Origin: Ideonella benzenivorans
GTDB taxonomy: Bacteria; Pseudomonadota; Gammaproteobacteria; Burkholderiales; Burkholderiaceae_C
Assembly: GCF_020387415.1 (NCBI RefSeq)
Contig: NZ_JAGWCB010000007.1
Location: forward strand, 248,001 to 312,000
Direction of reading: 5' to 3'
DNA: 64,000 nt
Every line of letters starts with the position of its first letter. The first letter of the stretch is position 1. Below the pieces are notes generated by a model that saw only the letters and a program-made list of their open reading frames with translations, was not told where the DNA came from and searched no databases. Shown here piece after piece: positions 18,555 to 26,744 of the stretch. Made by a program: the position numbers and the translations under genes.

Positions 18555-18590
18555 TGTCGCGCCCGGTGGGGGCGCAGGAAAGAGAGACCC

Positions 18591-19223
18591 ATGCACATCG
18601 AACCCGGCCTGCTGGCCCAGACCCAAATCCTGGCCGCCAACGGCGTGGCCGCCGCCGTGCTGGCCAGCCACGCGCCCGCGCTGTTGCGCCGCCCGGTGCT
18701 GTGGCTGCGCACGCTGCTGGCCACCGTGTTCTTCACGCTGTTCATGCAGATGTTCCACCTGCAGGTGGGGCCGTCGGAGCTGCATTTCGTGGGCGCCATG
18801 CCCATCTACCTGACCCTGGGCTACCTGCCCACGCTGTTCGGCTTTGCCGCCGGCCTGCTGCTGCAGGGCCTGGTGTTCGAACCGCAGGACCTGCTGCACC
18901 TGGGCGTGAATTCCCTCTCGCTGATGGTGCCGCTGATGGTGCTGCACGCCACGCTGGGCCGCCGCCCGCAGGCGCTCACCGTGGCCCGCGTGCTGCGGCT
19001 GGACGCGGTCTACTACGCCGGCGTCACGCTGATGGTGGGCTTCTGGCTGTCGATGGCCCAGGTCGCCACGCCGTTCTCTGACTGGCTGTGGTTTGCCAGC
19101 AGCTACCTGAGCCTGGTGGTGCTGGAGCCCATGTTCACGCTGACCGTGCTGACCGGCCTGCAGCGCCTGAACCCGCCGGCCTGGCTGCGCCTGTGCTTTG
19201 ACGAACGCCTGAGCCGCGCCTGA
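18591..19223 (+). CDS. CbiM-like energy-coupling factor transporter permease (cobalt)
   Basis: A 210-aa membrane protein with six or so hydrophobic segments. The N-terminus MHIEPG matches the CbiM/NikM pattern, where Met1 and His2 at the processed N-terminus help bind Co or Ni. Its place right after the B12 riboswitch and before the corrin genes supports cobalt uptake. No cbiN, cbiQ or cbiO follows, so it either works alone, borrows an ECF module from elsewhere, or is a diverged solitary type. The next gene starts 2 bp after its stop. Confidence 0.78.
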   Translation: MHIEPGLLAQTQILAANGVAAAVLASHAPALLRRPVLWLRTLLATVFFTLFMQMFHLQVGPSELHFVGAMPIYLTLGYLPTLFGFAAGLLLQGLVFEPQDLLHLGVNSLSLMVPLMVLHATLGRRPQALTVARVLRLDAVYYAGVTLMVGFWLSMAQVATPFSDWLWFASSYLSLVVLEPMFTLTVLTGLQRLNPPAWLRLCFDERLSRA

Positions 19224-19225
19224 GC

Positions 19226-20035
19226 ATGGCCGCCCACGACAGCGCCGCGCCGCCAGGCCGCGGCACGGTCTGGTTCGTCGGTGCCGGCCCGGGGGACCCG
19301 GACCTGCTCACCGTCAAGGGCCGGGACCTGATCGCCCGCGCGGGCGCCATCCTGTTCGCCGGCTCGCTGGTGAACGTGGCGGCCACCCGCTGGGCGCCGC
19401 CGGGCTGCGTCATCGCCGACAGCAAGGACATGACGCTGGAACAGATGGCCGCCTGGCTGATCGACCAGGCCGGGCGCTGCGAGACCGTGGTGCGCCTGCA
19501 GACCGGCGACCCGGCGCTCTATGGCGCGCTGATCGAGCTGGTGCAGCCGCTGGACGCCGCGGGCGTGCCGCTGCGGGTGGTGCCGGGCGTGTCCTCGGCC
19601 ATGGCCTCGGCCGCTGCGGCGGTGGAAAGCTTCACCCTGCCCGAGGTGACGCAGACCACCATCTTCACCCGCGTGGAAGGGCGCACGCCCATGCCCGCGG
19701 GTGAGGACCTGGCGGCCCTGGCCGCGCACCGCAGCACGCTGTGCATCTTCCTGTCCATCACCCTGCTGCACAAGGTCGAGGCCGGCCTGCGCGCGGCCGG
19801 CTGGCCGGAAGACGCGCCCATGCTCGTCGTTCACAAGGCCAGTTGGCCCGGCGAGGAGCAAATCGTGCGCGGCACTCTGGCCACCATCAAGCAGCAGTGC
19901 CGCGACGCCGGCATCGTCAGCCAGGCCATGGTCATCGCCAGCCCCACGCTGGGCGCGCGCCACTGGCCCGCGCTGACCCGCTCCAAGCTCTACGACCCCA
20001 GCTTCACCCACCGCTTTCGAAAGGCCAGCGCATGA
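19226..20035 (+). CDS. cobM: Precorrin-4 C11-methyltransferase (CobM/CbiF)
   Basis: SAM-dependent methylation at C11 of the corrin precursor. The 269-aa protein begins its fold with VWFVGAGPGDPDLLTVKG and has LFAGSLVN and VVPGVSSAMASAAA, all standard for CobM/CbiF. Given the company of CbiD, CbiG and CbiX, the substrate is probably cobalt-precorrin-4. It overlaps the next gene by ATGA. Confidence 0.93.
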   Translation: MAAHDSAAPPGRGTVWFVGAGPGDPDLLTVKGRDLIARAGAILFAGSLVNVAATRWAPPGCVIADSKDMTLEQMAAWLIDQAGRCETVVRLQTGDPALYGALIELVQPLDAAGVPLRVVPGVSSAMASAAAAVESFTLPEVTQTTIFTRVEGRTPMPAGEDLAALAAHRSTLCIFLSITLLHKVEAGLRAAGWPEDAPMLVVHKASWPGEEQIVRGTLATIKQQCRDAGIVSQAMVIASPTLGARHWPALTRSKLYDPSFTHRFRKASA

Positions 20036-20943
20036 ACACCGACCTGAACACGGCCCTGCGCGACACCACCCTCTTCATCGTGGGCCACGGCTCGCGCGAA
20101 GAGAGTGGCAACCAGGAGATCCGCGACTTCGTGGCCCAGTGGCGGGCCCGCCAGCCCGGCTGGCGCATCGAAGTGGGCTTCATCGAGTTCGCGTCCCCGT
20201 CGCTGCACGACGGCCTGCGAGCCGCCGCCCAGGGCGCGCGCCGCGTGCTGGTGCTGCCGCTCATTCTGAACGCGGCCGGCCACGTGAAGATGGAGATCCC
20301 CGAGGCCATTGAGCATGCCCGGGCCGACTGCCCGCAGGTCGAATTCCTCTACGGCCCGCACCTGACGGCCTGCGATCCCATCCTCGACATCCTGAAGCGC
20401 CAGCTGCGCCATGCCATGGCCGCGCTGGACATGCCCGACCCGACCACCACCGGCGTGGTGCTGCTGGGTCGGGGCTCCTCGGACCGCGGCGCCAACGGCG
20501 ACATGGCCAAGATGGCCCGCTGGCTGCAGGAGGCCGGCGACCACGAGCTGGTCGACCTGGCCTTCACCGGCATCACCTTTCCGCGTCTGGAGCGGGTGGT
20601 GCAGCGCCAGGCCCGCATCGGCATGACGCAGCTCGTGGTGCTGCCGTACTACCTCTACACCGGCACGCTGATGCAGCGCATCGGCCGCCAGGTCGAGCAC
20701 CTGCGCGCGCAGTACCCGCAGATCCGCTTCGCCCTGGGCACGCACTTCGGCTTCGAGCCCGAGATCTTCGCCCTGCTGGAACAGCGCGTGACCGACCTGG
20801 TGGCCGGCCGCCAGGACAGCGCGCTGAGCTGCGACGGCTGCCGCTTCCGCGAGATCGCCCACGACCTGGGGCATGGGCACAGCCACGAGCACACGCACGG
20901 CCCTGCCCATGACCATGACCATGCGCCGGTGGTGATGGCATGA
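20032..20943 (+). CDS. cbiX: Sirohydrochlorin cobaltochelatase CbiX (long, two-domain form with His-rich tail)
   Basis: Inserts cobalt into sirohydrochlorin at the start of the oxygen-independent pathway. The 303-aa length indicates the long form made of two chelatase repeats. Metal-binding His19 (FIVGHGSRE) and His84 (NAAGHVKME) are in the first repeat. The C-terminus has a CxxC (Cys267, Cys270 in SCDGCRF) followed by a His-rich tail at about 277-297 with nine His, resembling the His-rich and Fe-S regions described for long CbiX proteins. The tail may store or deliver cobalt. Overlapped starts at both ends show operon membership. Confidence 0.92.
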   Translation: MNTDLNTALRDTTLFIVGHGSREESGNQEIRDFVAQWRARQPGWRIEVGFIEFASPSLHDGLRAAAQGARRVLVLPLILNAAGHVKMEIPEAIEHARADCPQVEFLYGPHLTACDPILDILKRQLRHAMAALDMPDPTTTGVVLLGRGSSDRGANGDMAKMARWLQEAGDHELVDLAFTGITFPRLERVVQRQARIGMTQLVVLPYYLYTGTLMQRIGRQVEHLRAQYPQIRFALGTHFGFEPEIFALLEQRVTDLVAGRQDSALSCDGCRFREIAHDLGHGHSHEHTHGPAHDHDHAPVVMA

Positions 20944-21623
20944 GCGTCCCCCAGGCCAACACCGTCACCGAGCAACTGACCCGCGCTGGCCAGGCCATCG
21001 AGCACGACAGCTTCGCCATCATCGACGCCGAGGCCGGCCCGCACCGCTACCGCGCCGAGCAGTGGCCCATCGTGCGGCGCATGATCCACGCCAACGCCGA
21101 TTTCGAGTTCAACGGCCTGACCGACTTCCACCCCGACGCGGTGGCCGCCGGCATCGCGGCCATCCGCCACGGCGGCACGCCGGTGGTGGCCGATGTGGAG
21201 ATGATCTGCTCGGGCCTGTCGGCGCCGCGCCTGGCGCACTTCGGCATGGTCCCCCACCAGTTCATCAGCGACGCCGATGTGATCGCCGCGGCCCAGGCCG
21301 AGGACAGCACCCGCGCCGTGCAGGCCATGCGCAAGGCCCATCGCCTGGGCCTGCTGCAGGGCGCCATCGTCGGCATCGGCAATGCGCCCACCGCACTGAT
21401 CGAGCTGGTGCGCCTGATCCGCGAGGAAGGCCTGCGCCCGGCTCTGGTCATCGGCATGCCGGTGGGCTTCGTCTCGGCGGCCGAGTCCAAGGCGCTGATG
21501 GCCGAGGTGGGCGAGGTGCCCTGGATCGTCATCCGTGGTCGCAAGGGTGGCTCCACCCTGGTGGTGGCGGCCCTGCATGCGCTGCTGGCCCTGGCCGAAG
21601 CCGCGGAGCGCGCCCCGGCATGA
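20940..21623 (+). CDS. cobH: Precorrin-8X methylmutase (CobH/CbiC)
   Basis: Moves the methyl group from C11 to C12 to give hydrogenobyrinic or cobyrinic acid. The 227-aa size is normal. The catalytic His is His50 in RRMIHANADFEF. VGIGNAPTAL, IGMPVGFVSAAESK and the WIVIRGRKGGS block are diagnostic. In this anaerobic-type cluster the product should be cobyrinic acid (CbiC reaction). Confidence 0.94.
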   Translation: MSVPQANTVTEQLTRAGQAIEHDSFAIIDAEAGPHRYRAEQWPIVRRMIHANADFEFNGLTDFHPDAVAAGIAAIRHGGTPVVADVEMICSGLSAPRLAHFGMVPHQFISDADVIAAAQAEDSTRAVQAMRKAHRLGLLQGAIVGIGNAPTALIELVRLIREEGLRPALVIGMPVGFVSAAESKALMAEVGEVPWIVIRGRKGGSTLVVAALHALLALAEAAERAPA

Positions 21624-22738
21624 TGGAGAAGACCGTCCGGCGCGGAGAGCGCACCGGCTTCACCACCGGCGCCTGCGCGGCCGCGGCCGCGCGGGCGGCG
21701 GCGCTGGGCCTGGTGACGGGCGCGGTGCCGGCCACGGTGGAGAGCCTGCTGCCCAACGGCCAGCGGGTGGTCTTCGCCGTGCAGGACGGACGTGCGGATG
21801 GACAAAGTGCCCACGCCATGGTGGTCAAGTTCGCGGGCGACGACCCTGACTGCACCGACGGCGCCCACCTCACCGTGGACCTGCGCCGCCTGCCGGGCCA
21901 GGCCGGTGTGCTGCGGCTGCGCGGCGGCGTGGGCGTGGGCACGGTGACCATGGCGGGCCTGGGCCTCGAGGTGGGCGGCCCCGCCATCAACCCGGTGCCT
22001 CGCCGCAACATCGAGGACAACCTGCGCGAGGTCGCGGCCGAGCTGCTGACGCAGGACGGGCTGGACGTGACCGTCTCCGTGCCGCAGGGCGAGGAGATGG
22101 CGAAGAAGACCCACAACGCCCGGCTGGGCATCCTGGGGGGCATCTCCATCCTGGGCACCACCGGCATCGTCAAGCCCTACAGCACCTCGGCCTGGCGGGC
22201 CAGCGTGGTGCAGGGCGTGCAGCTGGCGGCCACGCTGTCGCACGGCGTGGTGGTGCTCACCACCGGCGGGCGCACCGAGAAGTTCGCCATGGCCGAGCGG
22301 CCGCAGCTGCCCGCCACCTGCTTTGTGCAGATGGGCGACTTTCTGCGTTACGCGCTGGACGAGGCGGTGGCCCGCGGCCTGCGCGAGGTGGTCATCGCCG
22401 GCATGGTGGGCAAGCTCACCAAGATCGCCCAGGGCGAGACCATCACCCACGCCAACCGGGCCGAGGTGGACACCGCCTTGCTGGCCCGGCTGGCGGCCGA
22501 GGTGGGCGCGCCGCCCGACGAATGCGCGGCCATCGCCGCCGCCGAGACCGCCCGCTTTGCCGCCGAGCGCATGGCGGCCCTGGGTCGGATCGACGCCTTC
22601 CACACCCGCCTGGCCCAGGCCGTGGTGGCCACCCTGAGCGACCCGGCCCGCTACGGCGGGCGCCTTCGCCTGCAGGTGCTGGTCTGTGATTTCGAGGGCC
22701 AGAAGCTGGCCGAAGCTACTTCTGAGTCCTGTTCTTGA
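21620..22738 (+). CDS. cbiD: Cobalt-precorrin-5B C1-methyltransferase (CbiD)
   Basis: Methylates C1 and is a marker of the oxygen-independent B12 route. The 372-aa protein opens with RTGFTTGACAAAAARAA and contains VGTVTMAGLGLEVGGPAINP, ISILGTTGIVKPYS and IAGMVGKLTKIAQGE, all CbiD hallmarks. The start has two adjacent ATG codons, the first overlapping the cobH stop. Its presence with cbiG argues that the ring is built through cobalt-containing intermediates. Confidence 0.95.
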   Translation: MMEKTVRRGERTGFTTGACAAAAARAAALGLVTGAVPATVESLLPNGQRVVFAVQDGRADGQSAHAMVVKFAGDDPDCTDGAHLTVDLRRLPGQAGVLRLRGGVGVGTVTMAGLGLEVGGPAINPVPRRNIEDNLREVAAELLTQDGLDVTVSVPQGEEMAKKTHNARLGILGGISILGTTGIVKPYSTSAWRASVVQGVQLAATLSHGVVVLTTGGRTEKFAMAERPQLPATCFVQMGDFLRYALDEAVARGLREVVIAGMVGKLTKIAQGETITHANRAEVDTALLARLAAEVGAPPDECAAIAAAETARFAAERMAALGRIDAFHTRLAQAVVATLSDPARYGGRLRLQVLVCDFEGQKLAEATSESCS

Positions 22739-22739
22739 G

Positions 22740-24089
22740 ATGCCCATGAAAGACTCCCTGGAACCGGGGTTCCGCGACCCCAACCCCTGCCGCGTGATCG
22801 GCGTGCTGGACGACGGTGCCGCCAGCCTGGACGCCACGGCCCTGGCCCATCTGCGCACGGCCGATGTGGTGATCGGCGCCAGCCGGCAGCTGCAGACCCT
22901 GGCCGGGGAGATCCGCCCCCAGGCGCGCCGGCTCGACCTGGGCGGCGAGCTGGCCCGGGTGCCCGGCTGGGTGCGCGCGGCCCGGGCCGATGGGCTGCGG
23001 GTGGTGGTGCTGGCCAGTGGCGACCCGCTGTGCCACGGCATTGCCGCCTACCTGGGCGCGCGCCTGTGCCTGGATGCGCTGGAGGTGCTGCCCAACCGCT
23101 CCACGCTGCAGCTGGCCTGCGCCCGCATCGGCCTGGCCTGGCAGGACGCCGTCATCGTCTCCATCCACACCCGCGATGCCGGCGAATGGTCGGTCGGCGC
23201 CGAGCCCGGCCATGGCCTCTACCCGCTGGCCCAGGCCCTGCGCCAGCACGACCGCCTGCTGGTGCTCACCAGCCCTGACAACAGCCCCGACCGGGTGGCC
23301 CGCCTGCTGATGGCCGAAGGCCTGGGCGAGGACTTCCAGCTGGCGGTGGCCGAGTGCCTGCTGCAGCCGGGCGAGCGGGTGCGCAGCGGCCTGAGCGCGG
23401 CCGAGACCGCCACGCTGCGCTTTGCCGACCCCAATGTGCTGCTGCTGTGGCGGGTGCAGCCGCGCCAGCCCACCGTGCGCTTTGGCCTGGCCGATGCGGC
23501 CTATGCCCAGCGCCAGCCCCGAGGCAACCAGGAAGGGGGCCTGATCACCAAGCAGGAGGTGCGCGCCGTCAGCCTGGCGCGGCTGCAGCTGCGGGCGGAC
23601 AGCCGCGTCTGGGACATCGGCGCGGGCAGCGGCTCGGTGGGCCTGGAGGCCGCGCGCCTGTGCCCGCAGGGCCATGTCTGGGCCATCGAGAAGAACGCCG
23701 AGGACGTGGCCATCGCCGCGCGCAACCGTGCTGCCATGGGCCTGAGCAACCACACCCTGGTGCACGGCAAGGCGCCCGAGCACCTGGACCGCTGGCCCGA
23801 CCCGGACGCCGTCTTCATCGGCGGCTCCGGCGGCGAACTGGCCGGGTTGATCACGCTGTGCCTGTCACGCCTGCGCCCGGGCGGCTGGCTGGTGATGAAC
23901 TTCGTGACCTTGGAGAGCCTGGCCACGGCCACCCAGGCCCTGACCGTCGCTGGGGCGGCCTGGGATGTGTTGCAGTTGCAGGCAGCCCGCAGCAAGCCGA
24001 TTCTGCAGATGCACCGCATGGCGGCCGAGAACCCGGTGTGGATCGTCTGCGCCCAGCGCGGCACCGCGCCTGAGGAGGCGAGCGCATGA
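22740..24089 (+). CDS. cobL: Bifunctional precorrin-6Y/7 C5,C15-methyltransferase, decarboxylating (CbiET/CobL)
   Basis: Fusion of CbiE and CbiT (449 aa). The N-terminal tetrapyrrole methylase half carries VLASGDPLCHG (92-100) and IVSIHTRD. The C-terminal CbiT half begins near GLITKQEVRAVSL and has the SAM-binding VWDIGAGSGSVG (about 290-300) and FIGGSGGELAG. Together they methylate C5 and C15 and decarboxylate the C12 acetate. The start ATG at 22740 is one base past the cbiD stop; 22746 is also possible. The end overlaps cobI. Confidence 0.93.
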   Translation: MPMKDSLEPGFRDPNPCRVIGVLDDGAASLDATALAHLRTADVVIGASRQLQTLAGEIRPQARRLDLGGELARVPGWVRAARADGLRVVVLASGDPLCHGIAAYLGARLCLDALEVLPNRSTLQLACARIGLAWQDAVIVSIHTRDAGEWSVGAEPGHGLYPLAQALRQHDRLLVLTSPDNSPDRVARLLMAEGLGEDFQLAVAECLLQPGERVRSGLSAAETATLRFADPNVLLLWRVQPRQPTVRFGLADAAYAQRQPRGNQEGGLITKQEVRAVSLARLQLRADSRVWDIGAGSGSVGLEAARLCPQGHVWAIEKNAEDVAIAARNRAAMGLSNHTLVHGKAPEHLDRWPDPDAVFIGGSGGELAGLITLCLSRLRPGGWLVMNFVTLESLATATQALTVAGAAWDVLQLQAARSKPILQMHRMAAENPVWIVCAQRGTAPEEASA

Positions 24090-24892
24090 CGGTCCCCGTG
24101 ACCCCCGGCACCCTGATCGGTGTCAGCCTGGGCCCGGGCGATCCGGAGCTGATCACCCGCGCGGCCTGGGCCCAGCTGCAGCGCCAAGAGGCGGTGTGGG
24201 TCTACCCGGCCCGCAGCACCAAGACGCCCAGCTACGCCTTCGACATCGCCCAGCGTGCGGGCCTGACGCCGCCGGCCGAGCACCAGGCCCTGCTGTTCCC
24301 GATGACGCACGACGCCGAGAAGCTGCTGCGCCACTGGCAGCGTGCGGCCGAGACGGTGCTGACCTGGCTGCAGGCCGGGCGCGACGTGCTCTTTCTGGTG
24401 GAGGGCGACGCCAGCACCTACGCCACCTTCGGCCACCTGGCCCGCACGCTGCAAGCCCAGGTGCCGGGCCTGCCGGTGCGAACCCTGGCTGGCGTCAACG
24501 CCTTCACGGCGGCCTGTGCGCGTCTGGGCCGGCCGCTGGCCGAGCAGGACGACACGGTGGCCATCGTGCCGGCGGCCTATGGTGTGGCCGCGCTGGACCG
24601 GCTGCTGCCCGAGTTCGACACCCTGGTGCTGCTGAAGGTCAAGCCGCTGATCGAGCCGATCTTCGACTGGCTGATCGCGCGCGGCCTGCTGGAGGGTGCC
24701 GACTTCATCGAGCGCTGCGGCGCCCCCGACGAGCGGGTGTACCGCGGCGCCGAGATGCTGGCCCTGCGCGGTCAGCCGGTCAGCTACCTGTCGCTGCTGC
24801 TGGTGCGCCATGGGCAACGCCTGCGCGGCGAGCGCATCCGCGGCTGCCTGAAGAAGACGCCGCCCATCCCGAACGCCCTCATCACCCCATGA
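24086..24892 (+). CDS. cobI: Precorrin-2 C20-methyltransferase (CobI/CbiL)
   Basis: Second methylation of the ring at C20. The 268-aa tetrapyrrole methylase begins GTLIGVSLGPGDPELIT, continues with VWVYPARSTKTPSYAFDIA and VLFLVEGDASTYATFGHL, and has PVRTLAGVNAFTAACA, a pattern specific to CobI/CbiL. In this pathway the substrate is expected to be cobalt-precorrin-2 made by CbiX. Both ends overlap neighbours. Confidence 0.94.
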   Translation: MTVPVTPGTLIGVSLGPGDPELITRAAWAQLQRQEAVWVYPARSTKTPSYAFDIAQRAGLTPPAEHQALLFPMTHDAEKLLRHWQRAAETVLTWLQAGRDVLFLVEGDASTYATFGHLARTLQAQVPGLPVRTLAGVNAFTAACARLGRPLAEQDDTVAIVPAAYGVAALDRLLPEFDTLVLLKVKPLIEPIFDWLIARGLLEGADFIERCGAPDERVYRGAEMLALRGQPVSYLSLLLVRHGQRLRGERIRGCLKKTPPIPNALITP

Positions 24893-25650
24893 ACGAACTG
24901 TCGCCTTCATCTTCGCTGCCCCGCGTGGTCCTGGTGGCTCTGACCAAGCACGGCGCCGCCCAGGCCGCCGCCCTGGCGCGGCAACTGCCCGCGGCCGAGG
25001 TGTGTGTGGCGGCCAAGTTCGCCGCCGCCTTCGCCGGCCCGCTCAACCCGGTGCGCGCCTACGAGGGTGCCTTCAAGGACGAGGTGCCCGGCCTGTTCGC
25101 GCACTACGACCAGATCGTCTTCTTCGTCTCGCTGGGCGCGGTGGTGCGGCTGATCGCCCCGCACCTCAAGAGCAAGGACGAGGACCCCGGCGTGCTGGTG
25201 GTGGACGACGCCGCGCAGTTCGTCATCCCGGTGCTCTCGGGCCATGTGGGCGGCGCCAACGCCATGGCCGAGACGGTGGCCGCGCTGCTGGGCGCCACGC
25301 CGGTGCTGACCACCGCCTCCGACGTGGGCAAGACGATTCCGGTGGACATCCTGGGCCGCGAACTGGGCTGGACCGTGGAGGCCCCCAAGCTCAACATCAC
25401 CCGCGTTTCGGCGGCCGTGGTCAACGAGGAGCCGGTGGCCTTTGTGCAGGAGGCCGGCAGCCCGCACTGGTGGACCCGGCCCACGCCGCTGCCGGCCCAC
25501 ATCCACCGCTTCGACCGCTTCGAGGCGGTGGACCTGGACCGCTATGCCGCCGTGCTGTGGGTCACCCACGCGCCGGTGCCGCCCGCGCTGTGGCAGTGGC
25601 TGGACCAGCGCCTGGTGGTCTACCGGCCGCCGCTGGAGGGGCAATCGTGA
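24889..25650 (+). CDS. cbiG: Cobalt-precorrin-5A hydrolase CbiG, N-terminal and central part only
   Basis: Opens the delta-lactone of cobalt-precorrin-5A with loss of acetaldehyde. At 253 aa it is shorter than full CbiG (about 330-350). It has the N-terminal and central blocks (FFVSLGAVVRLIAPHLKSKD; VVDDAAQFVIPVLSGHVGG; TTASDVGKTIPVDILGRELG), but the C-terminal CobE-like domain is missing from this chain. That domain is encoded at the start of the next gene, which overlaps by GTGA. The activity is therefore probably provided by two polypeptides, as in organisms with a free-standing C-terminal domain. Confidence 0.92.
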   Translation: MNELSPSSSLPRVVLVALTKHGAAQAAALARQLPAAEVCVAAKFAAAFAGPLNPVRAYEGAFKDEVPGLFAHYDQIVFFVSLGAVVRLIAPHLKSKDEDPGVLVVDDAAQFVIPVLSGHVGGANAMAETVAALLGATPVLTTASDVGKTIPVDILGRELGWTVEAPKLNITRVSAAVVNEEPVAFVQEAGSPHWWTRPTPLPAHIHRFDRFEAVDLDRYAAVLWVTHAPVPPALWQWLDQRLVVYRPPLEGQS

Positions 25651-26744
25651 AGGTCGCGCTGGGGCTGGGGTGCGACCGCGGCACCCCCGAGGCCACGCTG
25701 GCCGAGGCCGTGGACCGGGCTCTGGCCGAACTTGCCACGCCCCCGCGTGAACCGGTGCGGGTGGTGGGCGCCGGCAGCATCACCCTCAAGGCCGACGAGC
25801 CGGGGTTGCTGGCGCTGGCCCGTGCGCGCGGCTGGTCGCTGCGCTTCTACCCGCCCGAGGTGTTGGCCCAGGTGAGCGTGCCCAATCCGTCCGAGATCGT
25901 GCGTCGGCACACCGGAACGCCCTCGGTCAGCGAGGCGGCGGCCCTGCTTACGGCCCTGGCCCGCGGCCCGGAGGCCCTGCGGGTCGAGAAGCTGCGCTGG
26001 CGCGGCGCCGATGGGCGCAGCGCCACCGTCTCGGTGGCCGTGGTGGACGACGCGCAGCAGCCCTGCTTCGACACCGCCCAGCGCGACGACGCCCAGGCCC
26101 TGCTGGCGGCGCGGCGCGACATGCGCCACTTCCTGCCGGGTTGCCGGGTGGACGAGAGCGTCATCGCGCGCCTGCTGGTGGCCGTGCAGGCCGCGCCCTC
26201 GGTTGGCCTGATGCAACCCTGGCGCCTGCTGCGCATCACCGACGGCGCGCTGCGCGAGGAACTGGCCCGCGAGGTGGATGCCGAGCGCCTGCGCACGGCG
26301 GCCCAGATGGGCCCGCGCGAAGCCGAATTTCTGGCGCTGAAGGTGGCCGGTGTGCGCGAGAGCGCCGAGCTGTGGGCCCTGGTGCTGGCCCCTGACGACG
26401 GCACGCTGTTCGGCCGCCGTACCCTGCCGCGCGACATGGCGGTGTGCTCGGCCGGCGCGGCGGTGCAGAACCTCTGGCTGGCCGCCCGGGCCGAGAACCT
26501 CGGCCTGGGTTGGGTGTCCCTGTTCGAGCCGGCGGTGCTGGCCCAGGCACTGCAGCTGCCGGCCGGTGCACAGGCCCTGGGCCTGCTGTGCCTGGGCCCG
26601 GTGGCCGCGTTCTATCCCCGGCCGATGCTCAGCCAGACCGGCTGGCGCCAGCCCCGCCCGCCCACCGCCTGGTGGGGCGAAAACCGCTGGGCCTTCGAGG
26701 CCGATCCCCCTCCCGTTTCCGCAGACCCTGGAGCCCCCGCATGA
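25647..26744 (+). CDS. bluB: CobE/CbiG C-terminal domain fused to BluB (5,6-dimethylbenzimidazole synthase)
   Basis: A 365-aa fusion starting at GTG within the cbiG stop. Residues 1 to about 135 are a CobE/CbiG-C domain (GLGCDRGTP; KADEPGLLALA; PNPSEIVRRHTGTPSVSEAAAL). Residues from about 140 are a nitroreductase-fold BluB: RRDMRHFLPG (156-165), the diagnostic APSVGLMQPW (183-192) and, near the end, WAARAENLGLGWVS. BluB fragments reduced FMN with O2 to make the lower ligand DMB. Joining a corrin-ring domain to a lower-ligand enzyme is unusual, and DMB synthesis needs oxygen while CbiD and CbiG belong to the oxygen-independent route. The fusion is read directly from one open frame without an internal stop. 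Confidence 0.9.
   Translation: MKVALGLGCDRGTPEATLAEAVDRALAELATPPREPVRVVGAGSITLKADEPGLLALARARGWSLRFYPPEVLAQVSVPNPSEIVRRHTGTPSVSEAAALLTALARGPEALRVEKLRWRGADGRSATVSVAVVDDAQQPCFDTAQRDDAQALLAARRDMRHFLPGCRVDESVIARLLVAVQAAPSVGLMQPWRLLRITDGALREELAREVDAERLRTAAQMGPREAEFLALKVAGVRESAELWALVLAPDDGTLFGRRTLPRDMAVCSAGAAVQNLWLAARAENLGLGWVSLFEPAVLAQALQLPAGAQALGLLCLGPVAAFYPRPMLSQTGWRQPRPPTAWWGENRWAFEADPPPVSADPGAPA

Noticed and set aside
20877-20934. Separate small His-rich metallochaperone gene
   Set aside because: The His-rich stretch is in frame with, and the C-terminal tail of, the CbiX protein.
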